From NCBI GenBank assembly GCA_958366705.1, contig CATXCB010000013.1, positions 1 to 55,726 on the forward strand: a stretch of DNA of 55,726 bases, written 5' to 3'. The translations under genes and the position numbers were made by a program. The DNA comes from an uncultured bacterium. Its GTDB lineage: Bacteria > Cyanobacteriota > Vampirovibrionia > Gastranaerophilales > Gastranaerophilaceae. The notes under the pieces were generated by a model, which searched no databases, had not been told where the DNA came from, and saw only the letters and a list, made by a program, of their open reading frames with translations. Of this stretch, positions 34,172 to 41,408 are shown in pieces (positions within the stretch are counted from its first letter, which is position 1; every line of letters starts with the position of its first letter).

Positions 34172-34501
34172 TTATGAGTTTACAAGGTTCAACGTACAGC
34201 TTGTTTTGATATTGTTGTTTACCATTGTCTTTAATGATGAAATTTCGTTTTCAATAGCTGTTAATTGTGAATCAAGTGAATCTTTTTCTGTATTCAATTG
34301 ATCATCTAAATCTTGATAATAGATATAGTCTGCATCTTCTGTATAATCAGAGCCATCCTGTCCTGCGTATTCTCTTTCAATAGCTGTCATTTGCGAAGTT
34401 GCGTATTGAATTTGGTTCTGAATAGATACATACTGAAATTGTAAAAAGTTTTTTTGTAAAGTCAATAAACTCTTTTGACTTGCTAATGCTAAAAATGCCA
34501 T
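34172..34501 (-). CDS. Small coiled-coil protein related in plan to the 600-aa protein
   Basis: 109 residues, not a known family. It starts MAFLALASQKSLLTLQKNFL, a long amphipathic Gln-rich helix, then an acidic Asp/Tyr-rich hinge (about 52-68), then a coiled coil (LNTEKDSLDSQLTAIENEI SSLKT). The first helix resembles the N-terminus of the protein at 11019-12821 (LLT, FQ, Q, SxxM, Y pattern), and EI(S/A)SLxT recurs at both C-terminal helices. AAGGAGACGAG precedes ATG 34501; the open frame further upstream is not coding. No signal peptide. Possibly another substrate or component of the same apparatus (inference). Confidence 0.65.
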   Translation of the reverse strand: MAFLALASQKSLLTLQKNFLQFQYVSIQNQIQYATSQMTAIEREYAGQDGSDYTEDADYIYYQDLDDQLNTEKDSLDSQLTAIENEISSLKTMVNNNIKTSCTLNLVNS

Positions 34502-34610
34502 ATCTCGTCTCCTTATTTTTAAAGTTCTCTCTTCTATATAAAGTTTTTTTAGGTTTATCAATTTCAGAAAGTGTTTTGTTTGTAACATTTGTTTACATAA
34601 TCTCGTAATT

Positions 34611-34646
34611 ATTCCCTCTCCAAGGGGGAGGATTCGGGTTGGGGAG
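34611..34646. repeat. Dispersed repeat family B
   Basis: ATTCCCTCTCCAAGGGGGAG then GATTCGGGTTGGGGAG; the closest match in the window is 7538-7571. Confidence 0.65.
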
Positions 34647-34716
34647 ATTTTTCTATAGGGCAGCCGGTATTTTAATTTTAGATGTATGTGTGTTTGTAAA
34701 TAACTTTGTAAATTAC

Positions 34717-34745
34717 TTGCCTGAGGTATTTACTTCGGGTAAAAT
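34717..34745 (+). promoter_or_regulatory. Promoter of the beta-lactamase-fold/ldpA/PPTase/glmU run
   Basis: TTGCCT (34717-34722), 17 bp, TAAAAT (34740-34745). The expected start near 34752 places a GGGGAGG ribosome site in the leader before ATG 34777. Confidence 0.55.
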
Positions 34746-34776
34746 AAAAGTAATGTTGGGGAGGAATCAGGTTACA

Positions 34777-35976
34777 ATGCCGAAAATAGCAAGACAATAT
34801 AGTAGTAATTATTCTGAATATAGTATTTCAGATTCTTACTCAACAGGGTATGCATACAGGTCTTTTCATTCCGAATCAAGAACAAGTTATGCGGATTTAC
34901 GTAATGCTAACAGACCTAGAAGAAAAAAAGTGGCAAAAAGCAAAAATCTAGTTCAGTTTCTTATTTCTTGCTTATTTTTAGCTTTTGTAATTTTTTATGC
35001 TATGCCGTTTTCTTTTAATAATATCACCCGAGCTATGTTTGTTCCAACTCCATATCAAAATATTTCAACGGATTTGAAGAGTCTGAGTTTCCCAACGCAC
35101 GATTATCTTTCAAATGCTTGGTTTATGGGGGAACGTTCTTTTAGGATGGCGGCTGATAAAAAGCAGGCTCAAATGGTTCCTATAAAAGAGAATGTTAATA
35201 TGCCTGTTTTGCAAAGCGAACTTACCAATTTGATGGCGCAGTATCCTACAGTTCAACCGGCAGTTTATGTCTGGGATTATGAAACCGGTAATTATATAGA
35301 TATAAATGCATCAAAAATTTATTCAACTGCAAGTATAATAAAGATTCCTGTGCTTATTGATGTATTTAAGTCTATTGAAGCCGGTCAATTATCTCTGGAA
35401 GATAAAATTCCTTTGACAGAATATTTTAGAACTGAAGGTTCAGGCAGTTTGCAGTTTAGAGCAAGAAATTCTGAATATACCATAGATGAGTTAGCAGAAA
35501 AAATGATTACCGAGTCTGATAATTCTGCGACAAATATGCTTATGGCAAAAGTGGGTTCAATGACAGATGTTAACCAATCAATCAGAGATTGGGGGGTAAA
35601 ACATACAGAAGTTCAAACATGGCTTCCGGATTTGAGCGGGAATAATCATACTACAGCTCGAGACATGGCGACAATGTTATATAATATTGATGAAAATGAG
35701 AATTTTCTTACAGTTGCATCACGTAATAAGATGTTGAATTATATGGGACATGTACATAATAATCGTCTGATTCATGCCGGTCTGGGGAGTGGTGCGGTAT
35801 TTTTACACAAAACAGGTGATATTGGGTCAATGCTTGGTGATGCAGGTATTGTAATTGCTCCTAACGGGAAAAAGTATATTGTTGTAATCCTTGCAAATCG
35901 TCCGCATAACGCGATTGCCGGTAAAGATTTTATAGTACATGCATCTGAAATTATTTATAATTATATGGTGAAATAA
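34777..35976 (+). CDS. Membrane-anchored class A beta-lactamase-fold serine hydrolase
   Basis: About 399 residues from ATG 34777, chosen because promoter and GGGGAGG lie just before it (ATG 34753 is an alternative). A basic, Ser/Tyr-rich cytoplasmic part (1-56) is followed by one membrane helix (VQFLISCLFLAFVIFYAMPF, about 59-78) and an external penicillin-binding-type domain. Active-site motifs are present: Ser186-x-x-Lys189 (SIIK), Ser247-Asp-Asn (SDN) and Lys345-Thr-Gly (KTG). The omega loop reads TWLPDLSGNN, so the class A general base Glu166 and Asn170 are replaced (Leu283, Ser287). It is therefore more likely a cell-wall enzyme or weak penicillin binder than a resistance enzyme. The stop overlaps the next start (TAATG). 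Confidence 0.82.
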   Translation: MPKIARQYSSNYSEYSISDSYSTGYAYRSFHSESRTSYADLRNANRPRRKKVAKSKNLVQFLISCLFLAFVIFYAMPFSFNNITRAMFVPTPYQNISTDLKSLSFPTHDYLSNAWFMGERSFRMAADKKQAQMVPIKENVNMPVLQSELTNLMAQYPTVQPAVYVWDYETGNYIDINASKIYSTASIIKIPVLIDVFKSIEAGQLSLEDKIPLTEYFRTEGSGSLQFRARNSEYTIDELAEKMITESDNSATNMLMAKVGSMTDVNQSIRDWGVKHTEVQTWLPDLSGNNHTTARDMATMLYNIDENENFLTVASRNKMLNYMGHVHNNRLIHAGLGSGAVFLHKTGDIGSMLGDAGIVIAPNGKKYIVVILANRPHNAIAGKDFIVHASEIIYNYMVK

Positions 35977-36920
35977 TGCTGAAAGAATTATTGGACACAA
36001 AACATTGTTTTAAATTGGTTTGCGGTGCCGGAAATGAAGACGTGGAAGAAATTAAACGTCTTGTTTATGTATATGCAATAGCAGGGTGCAGATTTTTTGA
36101 TTTATCTGCAAATGAGGATGTTATTGCTGCTGCACGCGAAGCACTAGATATGGCAAAAGTATATGATGCTTATTTATGCGTGAGTGTTGGTATTAAAAAT
36201 GATCCGCATATTAAAAAAGCTCTGATTGATTATGAAAGATGCGTAAACTGCGGAGCCTGTGAAGCAGCATGTCCGCAGGGTGCAATAAAGGATGCTAAAA
36301 TAAAAAAGGAAAAATGTGTAGGCTGCGGCAAGTGCTGGAAAGTGTGTTCAAGAGCTGCAATTTCTTATATTTCAGAAGAAAAGAAACTGGATGAAGTCCT
36401 GCCTCCAATTGTAGAAAAAGGAATTGATTGTATTGAACTTCATGCTACAGGTCTGGATGAAGAAGAAATTTTTTCTAAATGGCAGTACATTTGTGATAAT
36501 TATGAAGGACTTTTAAGCATCTGTACAAGTCGTGAAAAGCTAAGTGATGAAGCTTTGATTAGAAGAATAACTCGTATGATAGAGAACCGTTTGGAGTATT
36601 CAACAATTATTCAGGCAGATGGTTTTCCATTGAGCGGCGGTGATGATAATTATAAATCAACTCTTCAAGCTGTTGCAACTGCAGAAATTATTCAAAATGC
36701 GAATCTTCCCGTATATTTAATGCTGTCAGGCGGAACTAATTCAAAAACCACCGAACTTGCTAAAATGTGCGAAATTTCTTATCACGGTGTTGCTGCGGGT
36801 TCGTATGCAAGAAAAATAGTCAGACAATTCATTGAACAGCCTGATTTTTGGACTAATCCTGCAATATTAGCTGAAGCATTAAAATACGCAAAAATGCTTG
36901 TTGATTCTGTTATTTTATAG
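35976..36920 (+). CDS. ldpA: LdpA-like two-[4Fe-4S] protein
   Basis: 314 residues: an N-terminal beta/alpha part (EEIKRLVYVYAIAGCRFFDL), a double ferredoxin insert with Cys89-x2-Cys92-x2-Cys95-x3-Cys99-Pro and Cys114-x2-Cys117-x2-Cys120-x3-Cys124, and a C-terminal domain (VEKGIDCIELHATG ... DGFPLSGGDDNYKSTLQA). This matches cyanobacterial LdpA, a redox-active protein affecting circadian period by light (known in Synechococcus). No Kai or photosynthesis gene is seen here, so the role must be different or more basal, such as redox sensing (inference). Translationally coupled to the upstream hydrolase and 11 nt before the PPTase. Confidence 0.85.
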   Translation: MLKELLDTKHCFKLVCGAGNEDVEEIKRLVYVYAIAGCRFFDLSANEDVIAAAREALDMAKVYDAYLCVSVGIKNDPHIKKALIDYERCVNCGACEAACPQGAIKDAKIKKEKCVGCGKCWKVCSRAAISYISEEKKLDEVLPPIVEKGIDCIELHATGLDEEEIFSKWQYICDNYEGLLSICTSREKLSDEALIRRITRMIENRLEYSTIIQADGFPLSGGDDNYKSTLQAVATAEIIQNANLPVYLMLSGGTNSKTTELAKMCEISYHGVAAGSYARKIVRQFIEQPDFWTNPAILAEALKYAKMLVDSVIL

Positions 36921-36931
36921 GTTGGCAGTCT

Positions 36932-37537
36932 ATGGATATTTTTTATATAAGAAAAAACGAGTTTCTATCTTCTGTAGATAAAGCTGCTCTTGAAAAATTT
37001 TCTGACGGCAGAGAATATAATTCTCAAGATAAAAAATTAGAGCATCTTTGCGGATTATTCCTGACAAAGTTTATTGCAAAAAATATCTACGATGTTAATA
37101 ATTTAGAAATTGAAATTTGTAATAGAAAACCGTTTTTTGTGTCACGAGAAATATTTTTTAGTATTTCTCATTCAAAAGACATAATTCTTGTGGCATTTAA
37201 TAATTATGATATTGGTGTAGATGTTGAGTATATGAGAAAATGTAACTATAAAGCTATAATGTCACGTTATAATGCAGTGGATGCTGGAGAGGAACCAGCA
37301 CAAAAAGATTTTTATAAGTTCTGGACGATGCACGAAGCTCAAATAAAATTTGGCTGTGAGTGTAGGGCATCTTATTCGGAAATTATAGAAGCTGACTATA
37401 TGTTATCCTGCACATCAACAGAAACATTGATTAGTAATTTTATGGTTTCTAAATTAATCTGTGATGGCAAAAATGTTGATTTATTACAGGAAATTGAGCA
37501 TCCGCAATATTTTAAGTTAGCGCAGACATTGCATTAG
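36932..37537 (+). CDS. Sfp-type 4'-phosphopantetheinyl transferase
   Basis: Transfers phosphopantetheine from coenzyme A to carrier-protein serines. 201 residues with FFSISHSKDIILVAF, the magnesium motif IGVDVEYM (Asp97, Glu99), and FYKFWTMHEAQIKFG with Glu135; the usual Lys of WTxKEA is His134. Its role is likely to activate AcpP (2916) and/or polyketide-type carriers. No AcpS is visible in the window. The surrounding order ldpA-PPTase-glmU suggests one operon. Confidence 0.85.
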   Translation: MDIFYIRKNEFLSSVDKAALEKFSDGREYNSQDKKLEHLCGLFLTKFIAKNIYDVNNLEIEICNRKPFFVSREIFFSISHSKDIILVAFNNYDIGVDVEYMRKCNYKAIMSRYNAVDAGEEPAQKDFYKFWTMHEAQIKFGCECRASYSEIIEADYMLSCTSTETLISNFMVSKLICDGKNVDLLQEIEHPQYFKLAQTLH

Positions 37538-37592
37538 TTTTATATTTTTGCGAATATTAAATTGATTAGATATTTAACAAGGGAGAATGAAA

Positions 37593-38876
37593 ATGGATAT
37601 AAAAGCTGTAATTTTAGCTGCAGGTAAAGGTACAAGAATGAAATCCGAAACTACACCAAAGGTTTTGCATGAAATTATGGGAAAAACTCTATTGGGATAT
37701 GTTTTAGATAATGTTAAAAACTTTGTATCTGAAGAATTTGTTATTGTAGGACACCATGCAGATGAAGTTGAAAAATTCGTTAAAGATAACTACGAGAATG
37801 CTAAACCCGTTTTACAATCTCCGCAATTAGGTACCGGTCATGCCGTTTCAATGGTTTGTCCTGCTTTAGAAAACTTTGCCGGATTGGTTTTAATCTTGTG
37901 CGGTGATACCCCGCTTGTTAGAGAAGAAACATTGAAAAAATTTGTAGAATTTCACAAGTCTAATAACTCCGATTTAACTGTTATGAGTACAATTTTTGAA
38001 AATCCTGCAAATTACGGCAGAATAATTAGAGAAGCTGATAATTCTCTAAAATGTATTGTTGAAGAGAAAGATGCAACACCTGAACAAAAAGCAGTAAAAG
38101 AAGTTAATGCAGGTATTTACTGCTTGAACTGGGGCAAAATTAAATCAGCTTTTGGTCAGTTGAAAAGTAACAATGCTCAAGGGGAATACTATTTAACAGA
38201 TATTATTTCATGGGGCAAAGAACAAAACTTAAATGTTAATGCATATATTTTAGAAGATAGTGATGAAATTTACGGTATAAATTCAAGATTAAATTTAGCA
38301 GAAGCAACTAAAATGATGAATAGAAGAAATCTTGAAAAATATATGGTAAACGGAGTTACAATTGTAGATCCTGATTCAACATGGATTAGTGAAGATACTG
38401 AAATTGGTCAAGATACAATTATTTATCCTGCGACTTATATTGAGGGAAAAAATGTTATAGGGAAGAATTGTAAAATCGGACCTTGTGCACATTTAAGAGG
38501 TGGAGTTGAAATTGTAGATAATGTAAAAATTGGTAATTTTGTTGAAGTCAAAAAAGCAAAAATTTCATCAAATACCAATGTTGGACATTTATCTTATATA
38601 GGTGATGCGGAATTAGGTGAACATGTTAATATTGGAGCCGGAACAATTACTGCAAATTATGATCCTTTATCTAAAACTAAATCAAAAACAATCTTAAAAG
38701 ATAATGTAAAAATTGGTTCAAACTCTGTGCTTGTAGCTCCTGTAACAGTTGAAGAGGGTGCAAATGTCGGAGCAGGCGGAATTATAACAAAAGATATCCC
38801 ATCCTGGGCTCTTGCTGTTACCCGTTCTCCGTTAAAAGTGCTTGAAAACTGGGTAAAATCAAGATTATCAATATAA
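37593..38876 (+). CDS. glmU: Bifunctional GlcN-1-P acetyltransferase/UDP-GlcNAc pyrophosphorylase
   Basis: Makes UDP-N-acetylglucosamine for peptidoglycan and lipopolysaccharide. About 428 residues: uridylyltransferase half with LAAGKGTRMKSETTPKVLH, SPQLGTGHAVSM and LCGDTPLV; left-handed beta-helix half with GPCAHLRGG, GNFVEVKKAKI and GAGTITANYD. The C-terminus is about 30 residues shorter than in E. coli. ATG 37593 has GGGAG 7 nt upstream, better than ATG 37587. Confidence 0.96.
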   Translation: MDIKAVILAAGKGTRMKSETTPKVLHEIMGKTLLGYVLDNVKNFVSEEFVIVGHHADEVEKFVKDNYENAKPVLQSPQLGTGHAVSMVCPALENFAGLVLILCGDTPLVREETLKKFVEFHKSNNSDLTVMSTIFENPANYGRIIREADNSLKCIVEEKDATPEQKAVKEVNAGIYCLNWGKIKSAFGQLKSNNAQGEYYLTDIISWGKEQNLNVNAYILEDSDEIYGINSRLNLAEATKMMNRRNLEKYMVNGVTIVDPDSTWISEDTEIGQDTIIYPATYIEGKNVIGKNCKIGPCAHLRGGVEIVDNVKIGNFVEVKKAKISSNTNVGHLSYIGDAELGEHVNIGAGTITANYDPLSKTKSKTILKDNVKIGSNSVLVAPVTVEEGANVGAGGIITKDIPSWALAVTRSPLKVLENWVKSRLSI

Positions 38877-39371
38877 TTTATTTCAAATGTTCTTTCACTT
38901 GAGAGACATTTTGATTTAGCCTCAGAACCCTGTTCGGGGTGCCTATATATGTGCAGAGGATGGCGGTATTCATGTTTGAGTAGCAGCTCCAGCTTGCAGA
39001 CTAGATAATTGTTCCCTCTCTCATTTTATGGGAAAGGAAAGCTTGTCATTCTAAGGTAGTGTAAGACCGAAGAATCTTTTATTATAATTCTGTATATAAG
39101 ATACTGAGGCTTTGCCTCAGTATGGCAATACAGCTTACTTTAGGTTGTAACTTGTAGCACCTTGCGGAGCTGAGGTGTTGGCGTATTGAATAAACAACTG
39201 GTGGCAGACCTACGTGCGTAGCACTGTCATTCCGAACTCATTTTGGAATCTCAGTACTCGATTAAAACCCTAAAATGGGTTCAGGGCAACATCCTGCCAG
39301 CTCAGGGTAACGCTCCGCCAGTTCTGCATGACAGATATATTGTTTCAAAAGCTTAATTTTGACAAATACAT
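38877..39371. other. 495-bp gene-free mosaic of dispersed repeats
   Basis: Contains a degenerate family B copy (39010-39043), family A modules (39047-39086, GTCATTCTAAGG...CCGAAGAATCT; 39228-39252, GTCATTCCGAAC...TTGGAATCTC) and a perfect family C hairpin (39101-39123). The segment 38918-39000 is GC-richer and not explained. No ORF or tRNA is supported. Confidence 0.6.
39101..39123. repeat. Dispersed repeat family C, perfect hairpin
   Basis: ATACTGAGGC, TTT, GCCTCAGTAT. Imperfect copy at 12981-13004. Confidence 0.7.
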
Positions 39372-39560
39372 TTAACTCAATATGTCTTCTAAAATTTCTG
39401 CATTACGAGAAGCGTCTTTTAGCTGTTGCTTTGATACTCTGCGCATATAATTTCTTAATGCAGCTCTAATAAGCTCACTTCTAGAACAACGTTCAGTATC
39501 TGCAAGACCATCTACCTTATTTAAAAACTCATCAGGCATTGTTACTAAAATTTTAGCCAT
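39372..39560 (-). CDS. Ribbon-helix-helix (CopG/MetJ-type) DNA-binding protein
   Basis: 62 residues. MAKILVTMPDEFLNKVDGLA is the beta-strand plus first helix of RHH_1, followed by CSRSELIRAALRNYMRR as the second helix. Such proteins are autoregulators or antitoxins, but no toxin gene adjoins. AAAGGG precedes the ATG. The promoter spacer contains an inverted repeat (39592-39603) fitting autorepression. Confidence 0.85.
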   Translation of the reverse strand: MAKILVTMPDEFLNKVDGLADTERCSRSELIRAALRNYMRRVSKQQLKDASRNAEILEDILS

Positions 39561-39583
39561 AAACCAACCCTTTCATCAAAATC

Positions 39584-39611
39584 ATTATAACACATTTTAA
39601 TGTTTTATCAA
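39584..39611 (-). promoter_or_regulatory. Promoter with operator candidate for the RHH gene
   Basis: Minus strand: TTGATA (39606-39611), 16 bp, TATAAT (39584-39589). The spacer holds ACATT-AA-AATGT, a near-palindrome that an RHH dimer could occupy. Confidence 0.6.
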
Positions 39612-39694
39612 GCTAAAACTAACCGATTTATTATCCCTGATTAGGTATTGCAAAAAAATCTTAACTAACTAATATTATATCGAAAGGAGATAAT

Positions 39695-40252
39695 ATGGAA
39701 GAAAATCAAAAAACAGAAGAATCTGTAAAATTTAAAGAAGAACATCATCCAATGTGTGCTAATCATCCGTTAATGAAAACTTTAATGGTAGGATTATTAA
39801 TTTTTCTCGGTGCATTTTGTGCATTTTACACAGTTGCAGACTGGCATTTCAAAAACATGATAGCCAGAACTTTCATGCCGCCATTTCCTCATAGAATGGA
39901 GAGGATGATGGCTAAAGACATGAGAAGAATGGATAACATGATGAAAAAAGATTTCAAATTTGCACGTAATGCAGCACAGGTTATTCATCTGGAACAAACA
40001 AAAGACTTTTATAAAATTCTGATTGATTTAAGAGCTTTTGATAATAATGAAAATAATGTTCAGGTAACAACTAATGGAAATATATTGACAATCAATGGAC
40101 GCTCAATAAGAAAAGCCAAAAATAATGAACAAATTTCAGAATTTCAACAAAATTATATGTTTGGGGACAATGTAAAACTTCCTGATTTAACTAAAGAAAC
40201 CGACGGGAATTATCTTGTTATCACAATTCCAATTAGAGAAACTGAAGATTAA
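39695..40252 (+). CDS. Membrane-anchored Hsp20/alpha-crystallin-like protein
   Basis: 185 residues. A short cytosolic N-terminus with His/Cys (EEHHPMCANHP) precedes a membrane helix (LMVGLLIFLGAFCAFYTVA, about 30-48), a Met/Arg/Lys-rich stalk (about 60-90), and a C-terminal beta-sandwich of about 90 residues: FYKILIDLRAFDNNENNVQV, NGNILTINGRSI, and DGNYLVITIPI. The strand order and ending match the alpha-crystallin domain of small heat-shock proteins. The anchor and likely periplasmic domain are unusual. AAAGGAGA ribosome site. Confidence 0.75.
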   Translation: MEENQKTEESVKFKEEHHPMCANHPLMKTLMVGLLIFLGAFCAFYTVADWHFKNMIARTFMPPFPHRMERMMAKDMRRMDNMMKKDFKFARNAAQVIHLEQTKDFYKILIDLRAFDNNENNVQVTTNGNILTINGRSIRKAKNNEQISEFQQNYMFGDNVKLPDLTKETDGNYLVITIPIRETED

Positions 40253-40280
40253 TTTAAGTAATCATAAAATTTTTAAACAG

Positions 40281-40310
40281 AGGGGATAAGAAAAATTTAT
40301 CCCTTTTGTT
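40281..40310 (+). terminator. Terminator after the Hsp20-like gene
   Basis: GGGATAA (40283-40289) with TTATCCC (40297-40303), extended by wobble/AT pairs, then TTTTGTTTT. Confidence 0.75.
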
Positions 40311-40325
40311 TTGTGTTGTTAATAT

Positions 40326-40354
40326 TTAACATTAACACTCTTTTCTGGTAAAAT
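40326..40354 (+). promoter_or_regulatory. ruvC promoter, leaderless geometry
   Basis: TTAACA (40326-40331), 17 bp ending TGG, TAAAAT (40349-40354), six bases, then ATG 40361; +1 is expected on the A of ATG. There is no ribosome site. Confidence 0.65.
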
Positions 40355-40360
40355 ATATGT

Positions 40361-40855
40361 ATGAAAATATTAGGTATCGACCCGGGGATGGCTATAGTTG
40401 GTTACAGCATTCTGGAATTTGACGGCAGAAATATTGAACTGCTGAATTCCGGTTCCATTCAAACTGCGAAAGGTCAAAAAGAATCCGCAAGATTATTAGA
40501 AATTTTTAACGACATGTCAACAATTGTCGAAAAATACAAACCTGATATTTGTGCAATTGAAAAATTATTTTTCTTTAGAAATCAAACAACAGTTATGCCT
40601 GTTGCTCACGCTAGAGGTGTAATTTTAACAGTTCTGGAAAAAAATAATATTCCAATCTTTGAATACACCCCGATGGAAGTTAAACAAATTTTAACAGGAT
40701 ACGGAAGAGCAACTAAAAAAGAAGTTGAACAAATGGTAAAAATCAGTCTTGGAAATGATAAGCTTCCAAAGCTGGATGATACTGTAGATTCAATTGCTAT
40801 TGCAATATCGTTTACAAGAAGTCCTGATGCATTAACTTATGTGAAAAAAATTTGA
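40361..40855 (+). CDS. ruvC: Crossover junction endodeoxyribonuclease RuvC
   Basis: Holliday-junction resolvase, 164 residues. Catalytic acids appear at Asp7 (GIDPG), Glu67 (IEKLFF), Asp140 and Asp143 (LDDTVDSIAIA), matching the E. coli set in spacing. ruvA/ruvB are not in the window. It is apparently translated from a leaderless mRNA. First gene of a run with a membrane protein, mtnA and a small exported protein. Confidence 0.96.
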   Translation: MKILGIDPGMAIVGYSILEFDGRNIELLNSGSIQTAKGQKESARLLEIFNDMSTIVEKYKPDICAIEKLFFFRNQTTVMPVAHARGVILTVLEKNNIPIFEYTPMEVKQILTGYGRATKKEVEQMVKISLGNDKLPKLDDTVDSIAIAISFTRSPDALTYVKKI

Positions 40856-40896
40856 GTTTTTAATATTTAGATGTTAGGATTGACTAAAGGGATAAT

Positions 40897-41394
40897 ATGG
40901 ATAGGTTTTTAATTCAAAAAATAATAATTTTAAGTTTAATTTTGGGCCTAGCTTTAGGTTTATTGGCACCAATACCTGTTGTTGGTATGATAATGTTATT
41001 CTTAATATTATTACTAGCCGCACCTATTGTAATTTTATACTTGATAATGGCTGGGGAATTGGATTTAACCTCTCCAAAAGACAGTATCATCACAGGTGCA
41101 ATAATCGGATTCAGCGCAAATCTTACTTTTGCTGTATCATACTCAATCCTTATGGTTTTACTGGCAAAAATTTTCCATTATACTCCAAACTTCTTTCTAA
41201 CTGCTATGATTACAAATTCACCGATATGGTTAACTGGAACTTTCATTATTTTTCTTGGAGTTTTATGCGCAACAACCAACTCATTTACCGGATTTGCAAC
41301 ATATTATATTATAAATTTTATTCGCGATGTTTACGAGAAAAAACATCCACAAATACAAAATACGAAAGATTTTACACAGGAAAATTATAAATAA
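40897..41394 (+). CDS. Hypothetical membrane protein, four helices
   Basis: 165 residues, not recognised. Membrane helices at about 7-27, 29-52, 67-92 and 108-130, and a short basic tail. The first two form a hydrophobic Gly/Pro hairpin (GLALGLLAPIPVVGMIML). AAAGGGAT precedes the ATG. Lies between ruvC and mtnA with gaps of 41 and 14 nt, so co-transcribed. Confidence 0.7.
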   Translation: MDRFLIQKIIILSLILGLALGLLAPIPVVGMIMLFLILLLAAPIVILYLIMAGELDLTSPKDSIITGAIIGFSANLTFAVSYSILMVLLAKIFHYTPNFFLTAMITNSPIWLTGTFIIFLGVLCATTNSFTGFATYYIINFIRDVYEKKHPQIQNTKDFTQENYK

Positions 41395-41408
41395 CAAAAG
41401 GACAAAAA

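Noticed and set aside
34639..34776. N-terminal extension of the beta-lactamase-fold protein
   Set aside because: It starts within a family B repeat, upstream of the likely promoter; the leader has its Shine-Dalgarno before ATG 34777.
34777..35976. Antibiotic-resistance beta-lactamase
   Set aside because: The deacylating Glu166 equivalent is missing and the domain is membrane-anchored in a housekeeping operon.
38918..39000. Possible structural RNA or tRNA in a GC-richer segment
   Set aside because: No cloverleaf, acceptor stem or TTCRA loop could be built by eye; left as unexplained sequence.
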